Shown: positions 8,717 through 16,592 of the stretch, piece by piece
Layout: each line of letters starts with the position of its first letter
Position numbering within the stretch: the stretch's first letter is position 1
Assembly (NCBI RefSeq): GCF_026340255.1
Contig: NZ_JAPEPJ010000001.1
Location: 3,465,001 to 3,529,000 of the forward strand
Length of the DNA stretch: 64,000 bases
Reading direction: 5' to 3'
Source: Streptomyces sp. NBC_01408
GTDB taxonomy: Bacteria; Actinomycetota; Actinomycetes; Streptomycetales; Streptomycetaceae
Notes under the pieces: generated by a model
Seen by the model: only the letters and a program-made list of their open reading frames with translations
Told to the model about the DNA's origin: nothing
Database searches by the model: none
Made by a program: the position numbers and the translations under genes

Positions 8717-9912
8717 AGCGCCCCCTCGGTACGGAGCGCGGTGATCTCGTCCGGGCTCAGCCCGAGCTCGGTCAGGACCTCCTCGGTGTCCGCGCCGTGC
8801 GGGCGGCCCGCCCAGCGGATCGCGCCGGGGGTCTCGGAGAGCCGGAACAGGACGTTCTGCATCCGCAGCGGGCCGAGCTCCGGGTCCTCCACCTCGGTGA
8901 CCGTGTCCAGCGCGGCGAACTGCGGATCGGCCATCACGTCCCGGACGTCGTAGACCTGCGCCACGGCCGCCTCGGCCTCCTCGAAGGCCGCCACCACCTC
9001 ATCCGCCTTGTGCCGGGCGATCCAGCCCCCGACGGCGTCGTCCAGGACGTGCCCGTGCGCGGCCCGCTCCGCGCCCGACGCGAACCACGGCTCGTCGATC
9101 AGCTCGGGCCGGCCGACCAGCCGCATGACCCGCTCGGCGATGGACTGCGCGGAGGCCGAGACCGCCAGCCAGCGCCCGTCCGCACTGCGGTAGGTGTTGC
9201 GGGGCGCGTTGTTGGCGGAGCGGTTGCCGGTGCGCGGCTGGACGTAGCCGAGCTGGTCGTACCAGAGCGGATGGGGGCCCAGCACGGTCAGGATCGGCTC
9301 GATGATGGCCAGGTCCACGACCTGCCCGTGCCCGGTGCGGTCCCGGCCCGCGAGGGCGGTCATCACGGCGTACGCGGTGGTCAGCGCGGCGATGGAGTCC
9401 GCGAGCCCGAACGGCGGCAGGGTCGGCGGCCCGTCCGGCTCCCCGGTGATCGCGGCGAAGCCGCTCATCGCCTCGGCGAGGGTGCCGAAGCCGGGGCGGT
9501 GCGCGTACGGGCCCTGCTGGCCGAAGGCCGTGACCCGGGCGAGGACCAGCCGCGGGTTGACCGCGGACAGCTCGGGCCAGCCCAGACCCCACTTCTCCAG
9601 GGTGCCGGGACGGAAGTTCTCGATGACCACGTCGGCGGTGGCGGCGAGGCGCAGCAGGGTGTCCCGGCCGCCCGGCGTGGACAGGTCGAGGGTCATCGTC
9701 CGCTTGTTCCGGCCGAGCAGCTTCCACCACAGGCCGATCCCGTCCTTGGCGGGGCCGTGGCCGCGGGAGGGGTCGGGGCGGCCGGGATGCTCCACCTTGA
9801 CGACCTCGGCGCCGAAGTCGCCGAGCAGGGTGGCGGCCAGCGGCCCGGCGAAGAGGGTGGCCAGATCGAGGACGCGCAGCCCGCGCAGGGGCCCGGCGGG
9901 GGGCTCGGCCAT
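8713..9912 (-). CDS. Class III CoA-transferase (CaiB/BaiF family)
   Basis: Transfers CoA between carboxylic acids. The 399-residue protein begins MAEPPAGPLRGLRVLDL, with FAGPLAATLLGDFGAEVVKVE and the nucleotide-binding KRTMTLDL and VVIENFRPG segments. Asp172 in GLADSIAAL fits the catalytic aspartate of the family. The frame stays open upstream but homology and the TGATG junction with the kinase gene fix the start at 9912. It is coupled at both ends (ATGA with citE), implying a fixed stoichiometric operon. The substrate cannot be read from sequence. Confidence 0.88.
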   Translation of the reverse strand: MAEPPAGPLRGLRVLDLATLFAGPLAATLLGDFGAEVVKVEHPGRPDPSRGHGPAKDGIGLWWKLLGRNKRTMTLDLSTPGGRDTLLRLAATADVVIENFRPGTLEKWGLGWPELSAVNPRLVLARVTAFGQQGPYAHRPGFGTLAEAMSGFAAITGEPDGPPTLPPFGLADSIAALTTAYAVMTALAGRDRTGHGQVVDLAIIEPILTVLGPHPLWYDQLGYVQPRTGNRSANNAPRNTYRSADGRWLAVSASAQSIAERVMRLVGRPELIDEPWFASGAERAAHGHVLDDAVGGWIARHKADEVVAAFEEAEAAVAQVYDVRDVMADPQFAALDTVTEVEDPELGPLRMQNVLFRLSETPGAIRWAGRPHGADTEEVLTELGLSPDEITALRTEGAL

Positions 9913-10820
9913 CAGCGGACGTCCTGCCCGGCCGCGAACGCGACGACCTCGGCGCGGGTCGGCATCGAGTCCTGAGCGCCGGGCCGCTGGACGGACAGCG
10001 CGGCGGCGCACGAGGCCCAGCCGAGGGCGGAACGCATCGGGCGGCCCTCCCCGAGGGCCACGGCGAGGGCTCCGACGAAGGTGTCCCCGGCCGCGGTGGT
10101 GTCCACGGCCCGGACCCGCGGCGCGGGCACGGTCAGCGGCTCCCGCCCCCGGGCCGCGTACAGGGAGCCGGCCGCGCCCAGGGTGATCACCACCTCCGGC
10201 ACCTGCTCCAGGAGCGCCTCGGCCGCGCGGTGCGGGTCGGTGAGCCCGGTCAGGGCGGCCGCCTCGTGCTCGTTGGGGACCAGGAGGTCGGTGGCGGCCA
10301 GCAGTTCCGCGGGCAGCGGCTGGGCGGGGGCGGGGGTGAGGACCGTACGGACGCCCCCGTGTGCGCGGGCCGCCAGGGCGCCCGCGAGTACGGCGTCCAG
10401 CGGCAGCTCCAGCTGGAGCAGCAGGCACTCCGCCGCGCCGATCCGGCTGTCGTCACCCGCCTCCAGGCCGGTGACGTGGGCGTTCGCCCCCGGGACGACG
10501 ATGATGCTGTTGGCGCCCTCGTCGTCCACGGTGATGTGCGCGGTGCCGCTGGCGCCCTCGACGGTGCGCAGCGCCGCCGTGTCGACTCCGGCGGAGGCGA
10601 GCGCGGCGCGCAGCCGTACGCCGAAGTCGTCGGCCCCGACCGCCCCGATCATCACCACCTCCCCGCCGCAGCGGGCGGCGGCGACGGCCTGGTTGGCGCC
10701 CTTGCCGCCGGGGACCGTGCGGAACGCGCGGCCGGTGACGGTCTCCCCGAGGCGGGGGGCCTTGGGGACGTAGGCGACGAGGTCCATGTTCGTACTGCCG
10801 AGCACGGCGATGGCCGTCAT
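9912..10820 (-). CDS. PfkB/ribokinase-family sugar kinase
   Basis: Probable carbohydrate or nucleoside kinase of 302 residues. The N-terminal PfkB signature is VPGGKGANQAVAAARCGG and the C-terminal one is AVDTTAAGDTFVGALA, containing the catalytic aspartate of GDTF. VLGSTNMDLV at the N-terminus is ribokinase-like, making ribose or a related pentose the leading guess. Coupled by ATGA to the hydrolase gene upstream and by TGATG to the CoA-transferase gene downstream. E. coli yegTUV also pairs an ADP-ribosylglycohydrolase-family gene with a PfkB kinase, which supports an N-glycoside release plus sugar phosphorylation role (inference). Confidence 0.88.
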   Translation of the reverse strand: MTAIAVLGSTNMDLVAYVPKAPRLGETVTGRAFRTVPGGKGANQAVAAARCGGEVVMIGAVGADDFGVRLRAALASAGVDTAALRTVEGASGTAHITVDDEGANSIIVVPGANAHVTGLEAGDDSRIGAAECLLLQLELPLDAVLAGALAARAHGGVRTVLTPAPAQPLPAELLAATDLLVPNEHEAAALTGLTDPHRAAEALLEQVPEVVITLGAAGSLYAARGREPLTVPAPRVRAVDTTAAGDTFVGALAVALGEGRPMRSALGWASCAAALSVQRPGAQDSMPTRAEVVAFAAGQDVR

Positions 10821-12214
10821 GAGCGGGCTGCCTCCTGTGCGGTGAGGTGGGCGAGGGTGTCGAAGCCGATGCCGTCGAAACCGGCGACGGTGGTGGCGAG
10901 GCGGTTCTTGAGCGGTGCGGTCCAGCGGTGCGGGAGGTTCCCGGGCGCCCCGGCCAGGATCCCGGCGAGGGCTCCGGCGGTGGCCCCGTTGGAGTCGGTG
11001 TCCCAGCCGCCGGACACGGCGCGGCAGATGGAGCGGGTGAACTCGCCGTCGGCGTGGGTGAGGGCGGCGGCGATCAGGGCGGTGTTGGGGACGGCGTGCA
11101 CCCAGTGGTAGTGGCCGTAGCGGGCGTGCAGGGCGTCGACGACGCGGTCGAAGCGGGCTTCCCCGCGGGCCGTCCGGATCCCGAAGCGGACGGCTTCGGC
11201 GAGGCGCGAGCGGGGCGGTACGAAGGCCAGCCCGGCCCGGAGGGCGGTGTGCACGTCGGCCCGGCCGGCGGCGGCCTCGGCGGTGGCGGCGGCGACGAAC
11301 AGGGCGGCGTACAGGCCGTTGCCGGTGTGGGTCAGGGCGGCGTCCCGGTAGGCCGCCGCCGCGGCGGCGGCCGGGTCGCCGGGGTGGGTCCAGCCGTGGA
11401 CGTCGGCGCGGATGAGGGCGCCGATCCACTCGCGGAAGGGGTTGTGGTGGGTGGCGGTGAGCGGGGGCTCCAGCCCGTGCAGCAGGTTCCGGTACGCGGC
11501 GCGCTCGGCGGTGAAGGTCCGCCCGGCGGGCAGTTCGTCGAGCCAGAGCCGGGCGACGTCGGCGGTGGTGAAGCCCTTGCCGTGCCGCTGGAGCAGGAGC
11601 AGGCCGAGGAGGGGGTAGTTGAGGTCGTCGTCCTCGGGCATGCCGTCGATGTTCTCGGCGAGGGAGGTGGGGGCGGAGCGGCGGTTCCAGGGGTGCGCGG
11701 CGAGTACCTCCGGTGGGACGCCGCGTTCGGTGAACCAGCCGTCCAGCGGCCAGTTGCCCGCGGCGCGGGCCAGGGCCCGGATCCCGTCGAGCGGCAGCTT
11801 CTCGACGGGCTTGCCGAGCAGACACCCGACGGCCCGGCCGAGCCAGGCGGCTTCCAGCCTGGTCCGCAGGCCCCGCGCATCTTCCGGCCCGGGCCCGGCC
11901 GCTTCGGCTGCTCCGCCCGGCCCGGGCCAGGTGGCGCGTACGGCTTCCCAGGAGCATGGTTCGGCGGCGGCCAGCGGGGACGGCACGGCGGCGAGCTCGT
12001 CCAGCAGGCGGCAGGCCAGGGCTCGCAGCTCCGGGTCCGCCGGGCCGGAGGAGGCCCCGGCCCGCTCGGGCGCCAGGTGCCCGCCCGCGGCGAGCCAGAC
12101 CCGCAGGAGGGGACCCGGATCACGCCCGTCCTCGGCGGCCTGCCGCAACTCGTGCCCGATCAGGTCCTCGGGCTGCGCCCAGGTCACCCGCAGCAGGTCG
12201 GGGGGTGGGCTCAT
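10817..12214 (-). CDS. ADP-ribosylglycohydrolase family protein (paralogue 4 of the operon)
   Basis: 465-residue member of the DraG/ADP-ribosylglycohydrolase fold. An N-terminal extension (about 1-120) precedes the catalytic domain, which starts near RLEAAWLGRAVGCLLGKPVEK. Metal-site motifs are present in variant form: PEDDDLNYPLLGLL replaces the usual T-D-D-T stretch, and GGWDTDSNGATAGALAG holds the second pair of aspartates. This DDDLNY version marks a distinct subfamily, so the substrate may not be ADP-ribosyl protein. Start at 12214 is fixed by an ATGA overlap with the preceding paralogue; its own stop overlaps the kinase start. Confidence 0.87.
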   Translation of the reverse strand: MSPPPDLLRVTWAQPEDLIGHELRQAAEDGRDPGPLLRVWLAAGGHLAPERAGASSGPADPELRALACRLLDELAAVPSPLAAAEPCSWEAVRATWPGPGGAAEAAGPGPEDARGLRTRLEAAWLGRAVGCLLGKPVEKLPLDGIRALARAAGNWPLDGWFTERGVPPEVLAAHPWNRRSAPTSLAENIDGMPEDDDLNYPLLGLLLLQRHGKGFTTADVARLWLDELPAGRTFTAERAAYRNLLHGLEPPLTATHHNPFREWIGALIRADVHGWTHPGDPAAAAAAAYRDAALTHTGNGLYAALFVAAATAEAAAGRADVHTALRAGLAFVPPRSRLAEAVRFGIRTARGEARFDRVVDALHARYGHYHWVHAVPNTALIAAALTHADGEFTRSICRAVSGGWDTDSNGATAGALAGILAGAPGNLPHRWTAPLKNRLATTVAGFDGIGFDTLAHLTAQEAARS

Positions 12215-13356
12215 CGGGGGGCCGAGATCGCGGTGAAGGCCGACTCGTGGGCCTCGCGGCGGGCCAGGTCGAGGGTGAAGACCTCCCGGGCCACCGCGGC
12301 CAGTGCCGCGGCCGGGGTGTGCAGGTCGAGGCGGCTGGCCTCGGCGACCTGTTTGGCCCAGACGGCCGGGATCACGGACTCGCCGCCGAGCGCTCCGGCG
12401 ATAGCTCCCGCCATGGTGGCGATGGAGTCGCAGTCCCGGCCGTAGTTGACCGCGCCCAGGACCGAGGTCTCGTACCCGCCGTCCGCCATCAGCAGCATGC
12501 CGAGCGCGATCGGGAGTTCCTCGATGGAATGGAGGCGGGAGGGGCGGCGGGCGCCGAGGGAGGGCGAGCGGTAGTCCGGGCCGACCGAGTCGTACGGGGT
12601 CACCGCCGCCCGCAGCGGAGCCAGCGCCGACTCGAAGTCCCGGTGCGCCGAGGCCACTTCGGCGACGGCGGCGATGGCCGTCCGGGTGCCGTCCTTGGCC
12701 AGGGACAGGGCCGTGTCCACCACCGAGGAGGCCGTCGCCCCCGGCAGGCACGCGGCCGCCACCGCCGCCGCGAACACGCCCGCCGCCTCCCGCCCGTACG
12801 AGGACTGGTGCGCGCCGGCCACGTCCAGCGCCTCCGCGTACGCCCCCGCCGGATTGCCCGCGTTGACGAGGCCCACGGGCGCCATGTACATCGCGGCGCC
12901 GCAGTTGACGATGTTGCCGCTGCCCGCCTCGCGCGGGTCGGCGTGCGCGTAGTGCAGCCGGGTCACGATCCACTTCTCGGCGAGGAAGATCCGCTGGAGG
13001 GGGAGGGCCTCCGCCTCCAGCTCCGGGATCCAGCGCGGGTTGGTCATCAGGTCCGGGACCAGGTGGTCGGCGACCGCGTACGCGTCCAGGTGGTCCCGTA
13101 CGGTCTCGTAGACCCGTACCAGCGCGTGGGTCATGAGGGTGTCATCGGTGACGTGGCCATCGCCCTTGTGGTACGGGGCGATCGGGCGGGCCGTGCGCCA
13201 GTCCTCGTGCCAGGGGCCGACGATGCCGTGGACGCGGCCGCCGTGCCGTTCCACGATCTGGTCCGGGGTCCAGCCCTCCACCGGGCCGCCGAGCGCGTCG
13301 CCGACGGCGGCTCCGACGAGGGCGCCTGCTACCCGGTCCTCCAACGTGAGCGTCAT
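12211..13356 (-). CDS. ADP-ribosylglycohydrolase family protein (paralogue 3 of the operon)
   Basis: 381 residues, DraG fold. Canonical opening RVAGALVGAAVGDALGGPVEG, first metal motif HVTDDTLMTHALV and second motif NYGRDCDSIATMAGAIAG are all intact, so it should be a working N-glycosidic hydrolase. The frame extends to 13500 but AAGGAG lies 7 bases before the ATG at 13356 and homology starts there. The tnpB element has inserted just upstream, separating this gene from the two paralogues at 14.7-17.6 kb, so it may now depend on read-through or on a new promoter. Confidence 0.9.
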   Translation of the reverse strand: MTLTLEDRVAGALVGAAVGDALGGPVEGWTPDQIVERHGGRVHGIVGPWHEDWRTARPIAPYHKGDGHVTDDTLMTHALVRVYETVRDHLDAYAVADHLVPDLMTNPRWIPELEAEALPLQRIFLAEKWIVTRLHYAHADPREAGSGNIVNCGAAMYMAPVGLVNAGNPAGAYAEALDVAGAHQSSYGREAAGVFAAAVAAACLPGATASSVVDTALSLAKDGTRTAIAAVAEVASAHRDFESALAPLRAAVTPYDSVGPDYRSPSLGARRPSRLHSIEELPIALGMLLMADGGYETSVLGAVNYGRDCDSIATMAGAIAGALGGESVIPAVWAKQVAEASRLDLHTPAAALAAVAREVFTLDLARREAHESAFTAISAPR

Positions 13357-13377
13357 CCCAATCTCCTTGTGTGGGAA

Positions 13378-13395
13378 CCTCGGCTTGAGCCGAGG
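13378..13395 (+). repeat. Left-end hairpin of the tnpB element
   Basis: Perfect 8-bp stem CCTCGGCT / AGCCGAGG with a 2-base centre, preceded by GGGAA, as the right-end hairpin is preceded by GGAAA. Probable left-end subterminal palindrome; it could alternatively be a small terminator. Confidence 0.5.
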
Positions 13396-13498
13396 GAGGA
13401 AAAGCGTGCGGCTCGGAGGCGCTAGCGGGCCAGTGCCGCCGCGTGATGCTGTGACCTGTGCGTGTGTTCGGATCGTGATCGCCGCTAGCGTCCGGGGC

Positions 13499-14719
13499 AT
13501 GGGGGCTACTTCTTCTGTGAAGCGGGCGTTCAGGTATCGCTTCTATCCGACGGATACGCAGGCGGGTGAGCTGTCGCGGACCTTTGGATGTGTACGGAAG
13601 GTCTACAACCTTGCCCTGGCAGCCCGTACCGAGGCGTGGTCGACACGTCAGGAGCGGGTGGGCTATGCGCAGACGTCGGCGATGCTCACGGCGTGGAAGA
13701 AGACTGAGGAGCTGGCCTACCTCGGCGACGTGTCCTGTGTTCCGTTGCAGCAGACGCTCAGACATTTGCAGGCAGCGTTCGTGGGGTTCTGGGGGAAGCG
13801 GGCGAAGTACCCCCGCTTCAAGTCGAAACGGAAGTCCCGCGCGTCGGCCGAGTACACGCGCAGCGCGTTCCGCTACGCGGAAGGCCGACTGGTGCTGGCC
13901 AAGATGGCGGAGCCGTTGGACATCGTGTGGTCCCGTTCCCTGCCGACGGGCGTAGAGCCATCCACCGTCACGGTGTCCCGTGATAGTTGCGGCCGCTGGT
14001 TCGTGTCCCTGCTGTGCGAGGACTCTCCAGCCCCGATGCCAGCCACCAGCACCTCGGTCGGCATCGACGCCGGGCTGTCGGCACTCGTCACCCTGTCCAC
14101 CGGGGAGAAGATCGCCAACCCTAAGTGTGAACGCAAGGACCGGGAACGCTTGGCGCGCGCTCAGCGGATGCTGTCGCGGAAGGAGAGGGGCAGCAAGAAC
14201 CGGGCCAAGGCCCGCACCCGCGTGGCCAGGATCCATGCTCGGATTGCCGACCGCCGGCGGGATCACCTGCACAAGCTGACGACTCGACTCGTGCGCGAAA
14301 ACCAAACGCTCGTGATCGAGGACCTCGCCGTCCGCAACATGGTCAAGAACCACCGCCTCGCCCGCGCCATCTCGGATGCGGCATGGTGTGAGCTGCGGCA
14401 AATGCTGGAGTACAAGGCGGCCTGGTACGGGCGTGAGCTGATCACTGTCGACCGGTGGTTTCCCAGTACGCACCTGTGCTCGGCCTGCGGGGCGCTCGCA
14501 GACAAGATGCCCTTGAACGTCCGCGAGTGGACGTGTCAGAACTGCGGGACCGCCCATGACCGGGACGGGAACGCCGCGGTGAATCTTCTGGCCGCCGGGC
14601 TGGCGGTTGCTGCCTGTGGAGCGGATGTAAGACCTCAACGGGAGTTCTCCTCTCGGTCGGGGCGGTCCGTGGTGAAGCAGGAAACTCCACCCGAAAGGGT
14701 GGAAGTCCCCTCCGGTTAA
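13499..14719 (+). CDS. tnpB: TnpB RNA-guided nuclease
   Basis: 406-residue TnpB, ancestor-type relative of Cas12. N-terminal wedge/HTH region includes RAFRYRFYPTDTQ. RuvC acids are Asp190 (VGIDAGLSAL), Glu274 (LVIEDLAVRNM) and the DRDGNAAVN aspartates near 354-356. The zinc finger is CSAC (327-330) and CQNC (346-349). All catalytic positions are intact, so it should be active with an omega-RNA read from its 3' end. ATG 13499 is chosen on homology; no strong ribosome-binding site is seen and the frame is open upstream. No tnpA is present, so transposition would need help from elsewhere. Confidence 0.92.
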   Translation: MGATSSVKRAFRYRFYPTDTQAGELSRTFGCVRKVYNLALAARTEAWSTRQERVGYAQTSAMLTAWKKTEELAYLGDVSCVPLQQTLRHLQAAFVGFWGKRAKYPRFKSKRKSRASAEYTRSAFRYAEGRLVLAKMAEPLDIVWSRSLPTGVEPSTVTVSRDSCGRWFVSLLCEDSPAPMPATSTSVGIDAGLSALVTLSTGEKIANPKCERKDRERLARAQRMLSRKERGSKNRAKARTRVARIHARIADRRRDHLHKLTTRLVRENQTLVIEDLAVRNMVKNHRLARAISDAAWCELRQMLEYKAAWYGRELITVDRWFPSTHLCSACGALADKMPLNVREWTCQNCGTAHDRDGNAAVNLLAAGLAVAACGADVRPQREFSSRSGRSVVKQETPPERVEVPSG

Positions 14720-14732
14720 GGAGTGGAGAAAG
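14686..14732 (+). ncRNA. Right-end hairpin and probable omega-RNA 3' scaffold
   Basis: TCCACCC / GGGTGGA stem with GAAA loop at 14686-14703, inside the last codons of tnpB, followed by a short conserved-looking right-end stretch to about 14732. In TnpB systems the omega-RNA overlaps the gene's 3' end and its guide is the sequence directly beyond the right end. Here that guide would start near 14733, inside the 3' end of the next hydrolase gene. Confidence 0.5.
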
Positions 14733-16592
14733 TCAACCCTTGGGTGAGGTGAGTTCCGTGCGCGTCAGGAGCGCGGCGAGTTCCACGAGGTCGGTGCCGG
14801 CGAGGCGGGGGAGGACGCAGCCGGAGAGGGTGCGGCAGGCCTCGCGCCAGGCGGCGGGGATGGAGTCGCCGCCGCCGAGGGCGCCGGTGAGCGCGCCGGC
14901 GAGGGCGGGGGCGGAGTCGGCGACGCGGGACAGGCAGGCCGCGGCCGGGACGGCCTCGGTCACCTTGCCCCGGGCGGCGGTCGCGAGGGCGAGGGCCACG
15001 GGGACGGTTTCGGCGGCGGCGATTCCGTAGCTGTACACGTGGTCCACGATCTCGTGCTCGAGGGTGGGCACGATGGCGAACGCCCCGCCTTCTCCACTCG
15101 TCCGGGCGAGTTTGACGGCATGGCGGGCGTTGCGGCCGATCTCGGTGGTCTCGGGGAGCTGTTCGAGGGCGGCGTCGACCGCGGCGTCGACGTCCGAGCC
15201 GGCCAGTGCGGTCGCGATGGCGGCGGCCATGGCGCGGGCGCCGTGGACTCCGTCGCCGTCCTGGGTGTAGCGGGCGTCGAACTCGGCGAGGTCCGCTGCC
15301 GCGCGGGCGTCGCCGGGGTGGACGACGGCGAGGACGCAGGCGCGGATGCAGGCGGCGTCGTCGAAGTAGTGCGGGTTGTCGTGACCGGTGGCGGGCGGGC
15401 GCAGGCCGGTGGCGAGATTGCCGAGGCCGGCGCGGACGGAGATCCGGGCGCGGAGGGGGAGCACGGCGGACTCGACCTCGGGCGCGCGTTCCGCCGCGGC
15501 GGCGATCTCGGAGGCGAGGGCATTCCAGGCGAGGTCGATGGCGGCCCGCATGCGGCGGGACCGGGACAGGTCGCTGAGCAGTACGCCGGCGGCGGTGAGC
15601 ACGGACTCGGCGACGAAGGCGGCCCATTCGGCGTCGTCGCTCGGGCCGAGGCGCAGGGGCTCGGGGGGCTGGTTGAGGGCGATGGGGACGGGGAGGGTGG
15701 TGGTGGCGTTCTGCTCGGCGAAGGTGTCGAGCTCGCGGGTGAGGCGGCGGGTCCACTCGGGCATCCGGCTGGCCCGGTGCCGGGCGGCGGGCCACCCTGC
15801 CGCGTCGCCTGCGGCGAGCCCGAGGAGGAGCCCCTCGATCCTCCGGGCCCCTGCCGCTGCCCCTGCGGGGGGCTCGGCGGGGTGCTGCGCGGCCCGGTCG
15901 GCGGCCGCACGGCCCCCGGCCCGGTCGGTGCCGTCCCGGCCGGCCGGGTGTTCCGGGGCTTGGGCCGGGGCTGTACGGGTCCCCGCAGGGGAGGAGTCGG
16001 TCAGGCCGGCCGGGGGTTCCGGGGCCTGGGCTGGGGCTGTACGGGTGCCCGTGCGGGCGGTGGCGGTCGTGCCGGCCAGGTGTTCCGGGGCGGGGGCCGG
16101 GGCTGTACTGGTCCCCGCAGGGGAGGAGCCGACTGGGCCGGCCGGGTGTTCCGGGGCTTGGGCCGGGGCTGTACGGGTCCCCGTGCGGGCGGTGGCGGTG
16201 GGGCGGTCCGTGGCGCGGACCAGGATGCGGGAGCCCGCGCCGGGGGTGGGGGGTGCCAGGGCCACGGCCAGGGCCACTCCTCCGGACGTGGATGCCGTCG
16301 GGGCGGGCGGGGGCCCGGACGTCAGCGGGCCCTGCCCGGCGGCGGCCGGAGCCGGGGTTGGCGCCGGGGGAGGGGCTGCCCGGGTCGGGTCCGGCGGGGC
16401 CAGGGCCGGGGTCGGAGGCAGGGCCGGGGTCGGGGCCGGGGCCGGGGTCGGGGCCGGGGCCGGGGCCGAGACCGAGACCGGAGCCGAGACCGGAGCCGAG
16501 ACCGGGGCCGGGGCCGGGGCCGGGGCCGGGGCCGGGGCTGCGCGGGGCGGGTCTGGCGGGGGCGGCTCCGGGGCGGGCGGGGGCTGGGTCAT
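14733..16592 (-). CDS. ADP-ribosylglycohydrolase family protein with degenerate metal site (paralogue 2)
   Basis: 619 residues. Residues 1-247 are Pro/Ala-rich low complexity with four copies of a TGTRTAPAQAPEHPAG-like unit; the DraG domain occupies about 248-619 and starts RRIEGLLLGLAAGDAAGWPA. Compared with the intact paralogues, the first metal motif T-D-D-T is changed to SDDAEW (about 318-323), and the G-R-D-x-D-T motif is changed to SRVADSAPALAGAL (near 555-568), losing one of the two aspartates. It may bind but not hydrolyse, or use a different chemistry. ATG 16592 overlaps the preceding paralogue's stop (ATGA). Its 3' end abuts the tnpB element. Confidence 0.82.
   Translation of the reverse strand: MTQPPPAPEPPPPDPPRAAPAPAPAPAPAPVSAPVSAPVSVSAPAPAPTPAPAPTPALPPTPALAPPDPTRAAPPPAPTPAPAAAGQGPLTSGPPPAPTASTSGGVALAVALAPPTPGAGSRILVRATDRPTATARTGTRTAPAQAPEHPAGPVGSSPAGTSTAPAPAPEHLAGTTATARTGTRTAPAQAPEPPAGLTDSSPAGTRTAPAQAPEHPAGRDGTDRAGGRAAADRAAQHPAEPPAGAAAGARRIEGLLLGLAAGDAAGWPAARHRASRMPEWTRRLTRELDTFAEQNATTTLPVPIALNQPPEPLRLGPSDDAEWAAFVAESVLTAAGVLLSDLSRSRRMRAAIDLAWNALASEIAAAAERAPEVESAVLPLRARISVRAGLGNLATGLRPPATGHDNPHYFDDAACIRACVLAVVHPGDARAAADLAEFDARYTQDGDGVHGARAMAAAIATALAGSDVDAAVDAALEQLPETTEIGRNARHAVKLARTSGEGGAFAIVPTLEHEIVDHVYSYGIAAAETVPVALALATAARGKVTEAVPAAACLSRVADSAPALAGALTGALGGGDSIPAAWREACRTLSGCVLPRLAGTDLVELAALLTRTELTSPKG
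15930..16200 (-). repeat. Intragenic imperfect ~65-bp repeats
   Basis: Four imperfect copies of a roughly 65-base unit (containing GCCGGGGCTGTACGGGT on the plus strand) encode the TGTRTAPAQAPEHPAG-like protein repeats. A separate run of GGGGCC/GGGGTC hexamers at about 16390-16550 encodes the PAPAPA stretch. Both lie in the linker of the hydrolase gene. Confidence 0.75.

Larger units (their letters stand above)
13366..14732 (+). mobile_element. Lone-TnpB insertion (IS1341-type, IS200/IS605 superfamily)
   Basis: About 1.37 kb holding one tnpB gene and no tnpA, flanked by a short hairpin on each side (13378-13395 and 14686-14703), the layout of IS605-superfamily elements. It lies antisense within the hydrolase operon, exactly between one start codon (13356) and one stop codon (14733). 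The outer limits are estimates; such elements leave no target duplication. Confidence 0.7.
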
